NCBI RefSeq assembly: GCF_009915685.1
Contig: NZ_JAABLP010000006.1
Length of the DNA: 64,000 bases
Source of the DNA: Pannonibacter tanglangensis
GTDB lineage: Bacteria > Pseudomonadota > Alphaproteobacteria > Rhizobiales > Stappiaceae
Strand: one strand, 5' to 3'
Both the position numbers and the translations under genes were made by a program. How positions within the stretch are numbered: the first letter of the stretch is position 1; each line of letters opens with the position of its first letter. A model generated the notes under the pieces. It worked only from the letters and a program-made list of their open reading frames with translations. It was not told the DNA's origin and did not search any database. Below, one piece after another: positions 57,375-64,000 of the stretch.

Positions 57375-59399
57375 ATGACAGACAGCGCGAACAAGGGTGC
57401 CAGTGCCGGATCGTCCGAGGCCCCGCGCCGGCGCGACCAGCCGTGGATCTTCCGCACCTATGCGGGACATTCCACGGCGGCCGAGTCGAACAAGCTGTAT
57501 CGCACCAATCTCGCCAAGGGGCAGACGGGCCTGTCGATCGCCTTCGACCTGCCGACCCAGACGGGATATGACCCGGACCACATGCTGGCACGGGGCGAGG
57601 TGGGCAAGGTCGGCGTGCCGGTCTCGCATCTCGGCGACATGCGGACGCTGTTCAACGAGATCCCGCTCGAGAAGATGAACACGTCGATGACCATCAACGC
57701 CACCGCGCCCTGGCTGCTGGCGCTGTATGTCGCGGCGGCCGACGAGCAGGGCGCGGACCGCAAGCTTCTGGCCGGCACGACGCAGAACGACATCATCAAG
57801 GAATACCTGTCGCGCGGAACCTATGTGTTCCCGCCCGCGCCGTCGCTGCGGCTGACCGGCGACGTGATCGCCTGGACCTACGGCGAAATGCCGAAGTGGA
57901 ACCCGATGAACGTGTGTTCCTATCACCTGCAGGAGGCCGGGGCGACGCCGGTGCAGGAGCTGTCCTTCGCGCTGGCGACGGCGGTGGCGATCCTCGACGG
58001 CATGAAGGCCAGCGGGGCGATCCCCGAAGCGGAGTTTCCGCAGGCGGTGGGGCGCATCTCGTTCTTCGTCAATGCGGGCATGCGCTTCATCACAGAGCTT
58101 TGCAAGATGCGCGCCTTCACCGAGCTGTGGGACGAGATCTGCCGCGACCGCTACGGCATTGCCGACGAGCGCTATCGCCGCTTCCGCTACGGCGTGCAGG
58201 TCAACTCCCTTGGCCTGACGGAACCGCAGCCGGAGAACAACGTCTACCGCATCCTGATCGAGATGCTGGCCGTGGTCCTGTCCAAGAACGCCCGCGCCCG
58301 CGCCGTGCAGCTGCCGGCCTGGAACGAGGCGCTCGGCCTGCCGCGGCCGTTCGACCAGCAATGGTCGCTGCGCATGCAGCAGATCCTGGCCTACGAGACG
58401 GACCTGCTCGAGTTCGACGACATCTTCGACGGATCCTCGGTGATCACCGCCAAGGTGGAGGCGCTGAAGGCGGAGGCGCGCGCCGAGCTTGCCCGGATCG
58501 ACGCCATGGGCGGCGCGGTGGCGGCCGTCGAGTCCTCCTACATGAAGCAGAAGCTGGTGGAATCGAACACCCGCCGCCTCGCGGCCATCGAAAGCGGCGA
58601 GCAGATCGTCGTCGGCGTCAACCGCTGGACCGAAAGCGAGCCCTCGCCGCTCGCCACCGGTGAGGATGGCGGCATCCTCACCGTGCCGGAGCATGTGGAA
58701 GACGAGGCGATCGAGCGGATCAAGGCCTGGCGCGCCGCGCGCGACGGGGTGGCCGTGGAGGCCGCGATCGCGGCCCTCAAGGCGGCCGCCCGCGAAGGTC
58801 GCAACATCATGGAGCCGTCGATCGCCGCAGCCAAGGCCGGGGTGACCACCGGCGAATGGGGGGCGGCGCTGCGCGAGGTCTTCGGCGAATACCGGGCGCC
58901 GACGGGCGTCGGCCGGGCTGCCCGGGACGATGCGGGCGATCTGGACGCGGTCCGGGCGAGCGTCGAGGCCGTCTCGCGCACCCTGGGCCGGCGGCTCAAG
59001 TTCCTCGTCGGCAAGCCCGGTCTGGATGGCCACTCCAACGGCGCGGAACAGATCGCCGTACGGGCGCGCGACTGCGGCATGGAGGTGGTCTACGAAGGCA
59101 TCCGGCTGACCCCCGCGCAGATCGTCAATGCGGCGCTCGAGGAGGGCGTGCATGTCATCGGCCTGTCGATCCTCTCCGGGTCGCATCTGGCGCTGGTCCG
59201 CGATGTGATGGAGCGCCTGCGCGCGGCCGGCATCGGCGATGTGCCGGTGGTGGTCGGCGGCATCATTCCGGACGAGGACGCCCGCGCGCTGAAGGCGATG
59301 GGCGTGGCTGCCGTCTACACGCCGAAGGACTTCCAGCTGACCGACATCATGGCCGATGTGGTGCGGATCGTCGGCGAACGCGGCGCGGAAGCGGCGTGA
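57375..59399 (+). CDS. ecm: Ethylmalonyl-CoA mutase (adenosylcobalamin-dependent)
   Basis: This 674-residue enzyme converts ethylmalonyl-CoA to methylsuccinyl-CoA. It has the mutase domain (PWIFRTYAGHSTAAESNKLY, FDLPTQTGYDPDH, VSHLGDMRTLFNEIPLEKMN) and a C-terminal B12 domain whose lower-axial motif DGHSNG is at about residues 552-557. It is shorter than methylmalonyl-CoA mutase and starts at the catalytic barrel, as the MeaA/Ecm group does. It is divergent from ccr, which makes its substrate. B12 need links it to the cobST genes 16 kb away. Confidence 0.96.
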   Translation: MTDSANKGASAGSSEAPRRRDQPWIFRTYAGHSTAAESNKLYRTNLAKGQTGLSIAFDLPTQTGYDPDHMLARGEVGKVGVPVSHLGDMRTLFNEIPLEKMNTSMTINATAPWLLALYVAAADEQGADRKLLAGTTQNDIIKEYLSRGTYVFPPAPSLRLTGDVIAWTYGEMPKWNPMNVCSYHLQEAGATPVQELSFALATAVAILDGMKASGAIPEAEFPQAVGRISFFVNAGMRFITELCKMRAFTELWDEICRDRYGIADERYRRFRYGVQVNSLGLTEPQPENNVYRILIEMLAVVLSKNARARAVQLPAWNEALGLPRPFDQQWSLRMQQILAYETDLLEFDDIFDGSSVITAKVEALKAEARAELARIDAMGGAVAAVESSYMKQKLVESNTRRLAAIESGEQIVVGVNRWTESEPSPLATGEDGGILTVPEHVEDEAIERIKAWRAARDGVAVEAAIAALKAAAREGRNIMEPSIAAAKAGVTTGEWGAALREVFGEYRAPTGVGRAARDDAGDLDAVRASVEAVSRTLGRRLKFLVGKPGLDGHSNGAEQIAVRARDCGMEVVYEGIRLTPAQIVNAALEEGVHVIGLSILSGSHLALVRDVMERLRAAGIGDVPVVVGGIIPDEDARALKAMGVAAVYTPKDFQLTDIMADVVRIVGERGAEAA

Positions 59400-59558
59400 G
59401 GAGGCTGACCTGGCCGGCTATCACCGGAGGCACGCGGGCAAGGCCTTCGCGCTGCGTTGTGCCGGAGCGGGCGGGCTTTCGGGCCTGTTCCCGGTCTGCG
59501 ATCTTGTCGCGCTGCTCCGGCCTTGTGCCGGGACGGCGCGGGTCCGGTCGGGGCAAGG

Positions 59559-59951
59559 CTACATCAAGCGCAGCCCGAAATGGGTGGCAAAGGGCTGAAA
59601 GTCGCGGTCGCGCGTCAGCAGCCGATGGTCATTTGCAAGACAGAACGCTGCAATCACGAGGTCCGGGAATTTCCGGATCGTGAGGCCCTTGGCACGCAAG
59701 TCCCGATAGTATCGCGCCGCAAGATAGGCCAGGTTCGGCGTGAGCATGGACGTTACGGAGAAACTTTCGAGGACGCTCGCCAAGGCCGTCGCATGGCGTT
59801 CGTCTCTTGCGCCTCGCAACACCTCGAGCAGGATGATGTCACCCACCAAAATCTGACGCGGTGCACGGATCGTGCGAAGGATCTGGACAGCAGGTTCCTG
59901 TGATCTGCCAGCGAAATGATCGATCCAGACCGAACTGTCGACCACGATCAT
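59559..59951 (-). CDS. vapC: VapC-family toxin (PIN-domain ribonuclease)
   Basis: This 130-residue PIN-domain protein is a probable endoribonuclease toxin. The acidic metal-binding residues are visible in VVDSSVWIDHF (first Asp), ILLEVLRG (Glu), and PDLVIAAFCLANDHRLLTRDRDF (Asp residues). Its ATG overlaps the stop of the antitoxin gene by 4 bases. VapC toxins commonly cut tRNAs; the target of this one is unknown. The pair stands alone among metabolic genes. Confidence 0.9.
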   Translation of the reverse strand: MIVVDSSVWIDHFAGRSQEPAVQILRTIRAPRQILVGDIILLEVLRGARDERHATALASVLESFSVTSMLTPNLAYLAARYYRDLRAKGLTIRKFPDLVIAAFCLANDHRLLTRDRDFQPFATHFGLRLM

Positions 59952-60202
59952 GCTGCGTCGGGCTTCAGACGGTCATTGTCCAGAAGCTCGGGCAAATCTT
60001 CTGGTGGTCCCCAGCCATCGCGCATCTCGTCGAGATCGCCTTCCCAGCCGATGCCCGCGGAATTGCGGATCACGGCCCGAAGCTCCTCGTCCTTGACGAG
60101 GCGGCGCAGGGCTTCCTCGACGACGGCCTTCTTCGTGGTCAGGCCGGTCGCAGCCATCGCCTTGGTCATGAGGTCGTCGTCGATGTCGATGTTGGTGCGC
60201 AT
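59948..60202 (-). CDS. vapB: VapB-family antitoxin
   Basis: This 84-residue protein has an N-terminal ribbon-helix-helix type DNA-binding segment of the type II VapB group (MRTNIDIDDDLMTKAMAATG, then TTKKAVVEEALRRLVK) and an acidic C-terminal tail that should wrap the toxin (GWEGDLDEMRDGWGPPEDL). The ATG at 60202 has a GGGAG site. A palindromic operator lies 12 bases upstream. It should neutralise VapC and repress its own operon. Confidence 0.88.
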   Translation of the reverse strand: MRTNIDIDDDLMTKAMAATGLTTKKAVVEEALRRLVKDEELRAVIRNSAGIGWEGDLDEMRDGWGPPEDLPELLDNDRLKPDAA

Positions 60203-60213
60203 GGCGCGCTCCC

Positions 60214-60251
60214 CGCGATGTGTATGACCATCCAAATCTATACACATCGCG
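60214..60251. promoter_or_regulatory. vapBC operator/promoter palindrome
   Basis: A perfect 12-bp inverted repeat (60214-60225 with 60240-60251, CGCGATGTGTAT and its complement) flanks a 14-base A+T-rich spacer. It lies just upstream of vapB and includes a TATAGA-like -10 on the minus strand. It is probably the autoregulatory site of the VapBC complex. Confidence 0.8.
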
Positions 60252-60279
60252 TCGCTTCCGCAAGGTGAGGTGCGGCTGC

Positions 60280-60696
60280 CTATTGCGCCTTGTGGTAGAT
60301 GGCCGTGTTGACGAAGCTCTCGGTCTCCGTGACATGGACCGTCTGGGTGACGGTGAGGGTGCGGCCGTCGGGCGACAGCTCGCGGTCGGCGACCATGATC
60401 GGCACGCCCCCGCGCAGGGCCTCGCTGACGAGGTTGTTGTCACCGCGCAGCCCGTGCCGCATGGCGTCGGCCAGCCCGCTCTTGCCAAGCCTGGTCTCGC
60501 CTCCGTTCGGCAGGGCGACGAAACTGTCGGTCTGGCTGCTGCCATCGGCGGCAACGCTGGTCATGGTGAACTTGAGGGTGCCGAAGGCATCCTCGATGGT
60601 CAGGGTGGCGCTCTGCGGCAGCTCGCCCTGGTCGAATTCGCTTTCGTCCCGGTCGAAGATCCAGGTGCCGAAAAAGCGCTTGAGCGGGTCGGTCAT
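60280..60696 (-). CDS. Hypothetical protein, 138 residues, probable lipocalin-like fold
   Basis: This small soluble protein of unknown function begins MTDPLKRFFGTWIFDRDESE. It then shows alternating strand-like segments (SATLTIEDAFGTLKFTMTSV, RTLTVTQTVHVTETESFVNT), which suggest a small beta-barrel such as a lipocalin-like or DUF fold. There is no signal peptide. An AGGAG box supports the ATG at 60696 over one at 60714. It lies between vapBC and leuB on the same strand. Confidence 0.55.
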   Translation of the reverse strand: MTDPLKRFFGTWIFDRDESEFDQGELPQSATLTIEDAFGTLKFTMTSVAADGSSQTDSFVALPNGGETRLGKSGLADAMRHGLRGDNNLVSEALRGGVPIMVADRELSPDGRTLTVTQTVHVTETESFVNTAIYHKAQ

Positions 60697-60750
60697 GGGA
60701 GGCTCCTGTGCCATCGTCAGCCTTGGCGGCCTGTTCTCGCCGGAACGGAT

Positions 60751-60784
60751 AAGGCCGCAGCCTGCGGGATGCAAGCTGCGGCCT
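60751..60784 (-). terminator. Possible terminator after leuB
   Basis: A perfect 10-bp inverted repeat AAGGCCGCAG/CTGCGGCCTT (60751-60760 with 60775-60784) lies 26 bases beyond the leuB stop. The loop is long (14 nt) and only a short T stretch follows, so it may be weak. Confidence 0.55.
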
Positions 60785-60809
60785 TCGAGATCGTCGGCAA
60801 TGTCCCGGG

Positions 60810-61922
60810 TCAGGCGCTCAGGGCGTTCAGTTCGGCCACGATGGCGTCGCCCATCTGGCTGGTGCCGATGACGGTCGAGCCTTCCGAGGCGATGTCCTTC
60901 GTGCGCAGGCCCTTGTCGAGCGTGGCCGAGATGGCGCGGTCGAGGAGGTCAGCCTCGGCGACCTTCTCGAAGGAATAGCGCAGGCACATGGCGAAGGAGG
61001 CGATCATGGCGATCGGGTTGGCGGCACCCGTGCCGGCGATGTCCGGGGCCGAGCCATGCACCGGCTCGTAGAGCGCCTTGCGCTTGCCCGTTGCTGCATC
61101 CGGCGCGCCGAGCGAGGCGGAGGGCAGCATGCCGAGCGAGCCGGTCAGCATCGCGGCGACGTCCGACAGCATGTCGCCGAACAGGTTGTCGGTGACGATG
61201 ACGTCGAACTGCTTCGGCCAGCGCACCAGCTGCATGCCGCCGGCGTCGGCCAGCATGTGGCTGAGCTTGACGTCGGAGAAGCGGGCGGCGTGGGTGGCTG
61301 TGACAACGTCGTTCCAAAGCACACCGGACTTCATGACGTTGCGCTTTTCCATCGAGCAGACTTCGTTGCGGCGGGTGCGGGCCAGCTCGAAGGCGACGGC
61401 GGCGATGCGCTCGATCTCGTAGGTGTCATAGACCTGGGTGTCGATGCCGCGCTTCTGGCCGTTCGGCAGATCGATGATCTCCTTCGGCTCGCCGAAATAG
61501 ACGCCGCCGGTCAGCTCGCGCACGATCAGGATGTCGAGGCCTTCGATGATCTCGCGCTTCAGCGACGAGGCATCGGCCAGGGCCGGGTAGCAGATTGCCG
61601 GACGCAGGTTGGCGAAGAGCTGCATGTCCTTGCGCAGGCGCAGGAGACCGGCTTCCGGGCGCACGTCGTAGGGCACCTTGTCCCACTTCGGACCGCCCAC
61701 GGCGCCGAAGATGACCGCATCGGCGGCCATCGCCTTGGCCATGTCCGCCTCGGAAATGGACTTGCCATGGGCGTCATAGGCCGAGCCGCCAACGAGGCCC
61801 TGATCGGTCTCGAAGGTATCGCCGCCGCGTGCGTTGAACCAGGCGATGATCTTCTTGACCTCGGTCATGATTTCCGGACCGATGCCGTCGCCCGGCAGGA
61901 GAAGCAGCTTGTGGGTGGCCAT
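60810..61922 (-). CDS. leuB: 3-isopropylmalate dehydrogenase
   Basis: This 370-residue enzyme oxidatively decarboxylates 3-isopropylmalate with NAD in leucine synthesis. It has LLPGDGIGPEIMTEV at the start, the substrate-binding RLRKDMQLFANLRP, RELTGGVYFGEP, and VTDNLFGDMLSDVAAMLTGSLGMLPSASLG with metal-binding Asp residues. EPVHGSAPDIAGTGAANP completes the signature. The ATG at 61922 (MATHKLLLLPGDG) matches homologues; the open frame continues upstream to 62015 without conservation. Confidence 0.97.
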   Translation of the reverse strand: MATHKLLLLPGDGIGPEIMTEVKKIIAWFNARGGDTFETDQGLVGGSAYDAHGKSISEADMAKAMAADAVIFGAVGGPKWDKVPYDVRPEAGLLRLRKDMQLFANLRPAICYPALADASSLKREIIEGLDILIVRELTGGVYFGEPKEIIDLPNGQKRGIDTQVYDTYEIERIAAVAFELARTRRNEVCSMEKRNVMKSGVLWNDVVTATHAARFSDVKLSHMLADAGGMQLVRWPKQFDVIVTDNLFGDMLSDVAAMLTGSLGMLPSASLGAPDAATGKRKALYEPVHGSAPDIAGTGAANPIAMIASFAMCLRYSFEKVAEADLLDRAISATLDKGLRTKDIASEGSTVIGTSQMGDAIVAELNALSA

Positions 61923-62065
61923 GGATGTTCCCGTCCCGCTCTTGTGTGGAATGCTGATCATGCGGTAGCGGCTCGGGCCGGTCTTTTCAAGCCGGGCCGC
62001 GTGGCGTTTGCTCAAGCAAGCTGCGCAGAAACGTCAAGTGAAGGCTGGCCGGAGGGCGGCAGGGA

Positions 62066-63019
62066 TCAGGCAAGCGTCGCCAGCCGGGGCGGCACCAGCG
62101 CCGTCAGGTCGGCGTTGCCGCCGCAGACGAGAATGCCGACCCTTTCGCCCCGCTGCGGCGTGTAGCGACCGCCGGTGAGAGCGGCGAGGGCTGCGGCACC
62201 GCCCGGCTCGGCCACGATCTGGGCTTCGCGCCAGAGGCGTCGCTGGGCATCACGGATCTCCTCGTCCTCGACGAGGATCACGTCGTCCACTGCCATGCGG
62301 CAGATGTCGTAGACCAGTTCGCCGCAGCGGCGGGCGCCGAGGCTGTCGGCTGCCACGCCACCGACCTCCACGTCGATCGGGCCGCCGGCCGAGAGGGCTG
62401 CCGACAGGGACGGGCAGCTGACCGGCTCGACGCCGATGATCCGCGTCTTGCCGGCGAACCACGTGGCAATGCCGGAAATGAGCCCGCCGCCGCCAACGGC
62501 GATGAAAAGCGTGTCGAGGCCGCGCGCCTGGCCCTCCCATTCGAGGGCGAGGGTGCCCTGGCCGACGATGGTGGGCTCTGCGTCATAGGCGTGGATGTCG
62601 AGGGCGCCCGTCTCGTCCCGCCAGGCCTCGCAGGCGCGGCGCGCCTCGGCGTAGGTCTTGCCGACCACCGAGACATCCGCCCCGTAGGCGCGGATGCGGG
62701 CGATCTTCGCCGGCGTGGAGATCTCCGGCACGAAGATGCGGGCGGGAATGCCGAGCGCCCTGGCTGCGTAGGCGACCGCAGCGCCGTGGTTGCCGCCCGA
62801 GGCCGCCGTGACCCCGACCAGCGGCACCTCCTGGCTGAGCAGCGCATTGAAGGCTCCGCGGGCCTTGAACGAGCCGCTGTGCTGCAGCGATTCCAGCTTC
62901 AGGGATGCGGCGAACGGCAGACCGAAGTCGCCCCGGCGCAGCTGCAGGAGCGGCGTGACACGAATGTGCGGCGTGATGCGGTCATAGGCGGTTTCGATGG
63001 CCGCGGCTGTAATCGGCAT
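62066..63019 (-). CDS. Threonine/serine dehydratase-like PLP enzyme
   Basis: This 317-residue member of the PLP fold-type II family has the cofactor Lys in SGSFKARGA (about residues 48-56), SGGNHGAAVAYAARALG, and the phosphate-binding loop AVGGGGLISGIATW. It probably deaminates threonine or serine to a 2-oxo acid, or acts on a related hydroxy-amino acid. It lacks the ACT regulatory domain of IlvA, which favours a catabolic role. It is between leuB and the TauE/SafE gene on the same strand. Confidence 0.85.
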   Translation of the reverse strand: MPITAAAIETAYDRITPHIRVTPLLQLRRGDFGLPFAASLKLESLQHSGSFKARGAFNALLSQEVPLVGVTAASGGNHGAAVAYAARALGIPARIFVPEISTPAKIARIRAYGADVSVVGKTYAEARRACEAWRDETGALDIHAYDAEPTIVGQGTLALEWEGQARGLDTLFIAVGGGGLISGIATWFAGKTRIIGVEPVSCPSLSAALSAGGPIDVEVGGVAADSLGARRCGELVYDICRMAVDDVILVEDEEIRDAQRRLWREAQIVAEPGGAAALAALTGGRYTPQRGERVGILVCGGNADLTALVPPRLATLA

Positions 63020-63045
63020 ATTCCTGTCCAGTCATAGAAACTTCC

Positions 63046-63816
63046 TTACAGATTAAGGAGTTCGCCGACGGGCCGCCAGAGGAGATTTGCGGCAAGAAGG
63101 GTCATTACCCAGCGGAATGCAATGCGAAATCGTGCCTCCGGCATCCGGCCGAGCACCCGGGTTCCGGCGAGTGTGCCGAGAAGGCCGCTGACGATCATCA
63201 GCGCGATGAGGCCCGCCCAGGGCGCAAATGCAAAGCCGAGGAGCCCGAAGACCAGGATCTTCAGCACATGCATGGTCAGCGCGGTCGCGGCCTGGGTGGC
63301 AACGAAGCTCTGGCGGGACATGTCGAGACCCGACAGCACCGCGCCGCCGATCGGTCCGGCCGCACCGAAGAACATGCTGAGCACCGTCGAGACGAACCCG
63401 GCGATGGCGATCGCGGGTTTCGGCGTGCGGCGGTAGCGCGGCGCACGGCCCCAGACCGTCCAGAGCAGGAACAGCCCGATGCCGACATTGAGCCAGGTTT
63501 CCGGCAGGGTGATGGCGATCTGGCCGCCGACCAGGGCGCCCAGAACAGCGCCGGCGGCAAACCAGGCCATGAGGTCCCAGGCGATGTGCCGGACGAGCAC
63601 GATGGCGCGGCCGGCATTGGAGCCGAGCTGCACCAGCCCATGCACCGGAACGAGGGCGGCCAGCGGCATGAGGTTTGCCATCAACGCCAGCAGGGCCACG
63701 CCGCCGCCAAGGCCCACTGCAGCCGTCAGGGCCGAGGTGAAAAAGCTGGCGAGGATGAGCACAAGCGAGGACCAGACCGGCAGCTGATCCGGCAGAAGAA
63801 GGGCAAGCAGGTCCAT
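63046..63816 (-). CDS. TauE/SafE family sulfite/sulfonate exporter
   Basis: This 256-residue membrane protein has about eight segments in the TSUP pattern: TSALTAAVGLGGGVALLALMA near the start, PVHGLVQLGSNAGRAIVLVRH in the first repeat, and MFFGAAGPIGGAVLSG opening the second repeat, followed by ATQAATALTMHVLKI. Members export sulfite, sulfoacetate or related organic anions; the substrate here is unknown. A direct repeat TGTATGCAA x2 about 48 bases upstream may be a GntR-type operator. Confidence 0.88.
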   Translation of the reverse strand: MDLLALLLPDQLPVWSSLVLILASFFTSALTAAVGLGGGVALLALMANLMPLAALVPVHGLVQLGSNAGRAIVLVRHIAWDLMAWFAAGAVLGALVGGQIAITLPETWLNVGIGLFLLWTVWGRAPRYRRTPKPAIAIAGFVSTVLSMFFGAAGPIGGAVLSGLDMSRQSFVATQAATALTMHVLKILVFGLLGFAFAPWAGLIALMIVSGLLGTLAGTRVLGRMPEARFRIAFRWVMTLLAANLLWRPVGELLNL

Positions 63817-63863
63817 GCGCGGGGTTCCCTGTCAGGACGGCCTGTTATCGCATGGCTCACTTT

Positions 63864-63882
63864 TGTATGCAAGTGTATGCAA
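63864..63882. promoter_or_regulatory. Direct repeat TGTATGCAA (two copies, 10-bp period)
   Basis: TGTATGCAA occurs at 63864-63872 and again at 63874-63882, one helical turn apart, upstream of the TauE/SafE gene. It resembles operators of GntR-family regulators, though no such gene is in the window. Confidence 0.45.
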
Positions 63883-63921
63883 TAATCCGTGTGGCCGGCG
63901 TTGGCCGTCCCGGCGGCAGGG

Positions 63922-64000
63922 TCACACGCCGAAGATCAGGGCGCAGCCGATGACCACCAGGGCCGCGCCGATCCATGCCCCGAGCGCCGGGCATTCCCGG
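63922..64000 (-). CDS. C-terminal end of a probable DMT/EamA-family transporter (cut by window edge)
   Basis: A minus-strand open frame enters from the right edge and stops at 63922. Its last 25 residues read GECPALGAWIGAALVVIGCA and LIFGV. This is a single membrane helix with a WIGAALVVxG pattern typical of the last segment of DMT/EamA transporters. With only the tail visible, the family call is tentative. Confidence 0.4.
   Translation of the reverse strand, partial: RECPALGAWIGAALVVIGCALIFGV

Noticed and set aside
57273..59186. A 637-codon minus-strand open frame over ecm
   Set aside because: It is antisense to a clear B12-dependent mutase and has no family features.
1..64000. CRISPR arrays or insertion sequences
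   Set aside because: No regularly spaced repeats, transposase genes or terminal inverted repeats were seen.

Overview
The window is a G+C-rich (about two-thirds G+C by eye) chromosomal segment of an alphaproteobacterium, most likely order Hyphomicrobiales and perhaps Stappiaceae-like. This rests on gene content and order: bolA divergent from dnaJ-cobS-cobT, aroK-aroB-CNNM transporter beside xerD, ihfB overlapping sppA, a divergent ccr/ecm pair, and an alphaproteobacterial chemoreceptor. The taxonomic guess is inference. There is no prophage, IS element, CRISPR array or conjugation module. Nearly all of it is housekeeping or central metabolism, with one small toxin-antitoxin pair.

Layout. 1-4.1 kb: start of a chemoreceptor, then a Tat-exported molybdenum hydroxylase pair (iorB/iorA type) divergent from a TetR-family gene across a two-palindrome control region. 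4.2-10.8 kb: opgG, argG, a TRIC-family channel, and a minus-strand lapA-like/ihfB/sppA group. 11-18.5 kb: lytic transglycosylase, TspO, an acyl-CoA synthetase, a FemAB/BioF2-like acyltransferase overlapping a polysaccharide flippase, YchJ, and an EEP-family nuclease or phosphatase. 18.5-22.6 kb: tRNA-Ala(CGC), YggT, DUF167, a proteostasis/tRNA-quality group (Trm112, Lon-N domain, CnoX-like thioredoxin, ProXp-ala) and two identical tRNA-Gly(GCC) genes. 22.7-30 kb: a DUF2306 membrane protein with its TetR repressor, a cytochrome c, MipA/OmpV, a pentapeptide-repeat protein, patatin plus 3-hydroxybutyrate dehydrogenase, and a membrane protein.

30-38 kb: ispG-pdxY-DUF429, an L,D-transpeptidase lipoprotein, accA, a DUF3108 protein, rpmB with a clear promoter, and a queuosine-precursor transporter. 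38.3-43.4 kb: phytase-esterase-like protein, cobT, cobS, a J-domain protein and bolA. 43.5-50.2 kb: CNNM/CorC transporter, aroB, aroK, a 47-residue membrane protein, xerD, an amidase and a LuxR-type regulator. 50.3-59.4 kb is the most coherent metabolic region. It holds mesaconyl-CoA hydratase, a bicarbonate-uptake set (sbtA, sbtB-like PII, beta-carbonic anhydrase), a CAP lipoprotein, a tandem-receiver response regulator, crotonyl-CoA carboxylase/reductase and ethylmalonyl-CoA mutase. 59.5-64 kb: vapBC with a palindromic operator, a small unknown protein, leuB, a threonine dehydratase-like enzyme, a TauE/SafE exporter and the tail of a probable DMT transporter.

The main biological theme is acetyl-CoA assimilation through the ethylmalonyl-CoA pathway, which fixes CO2 and bicarbonate. 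Here it lies beside genes that import bicarbonate and interconvert it with CO2. The most interesting proposal is that these form a heterotrophic inorganic-carbon supply module. The two divergent control regions concerned share TTGCG-centred motifs.
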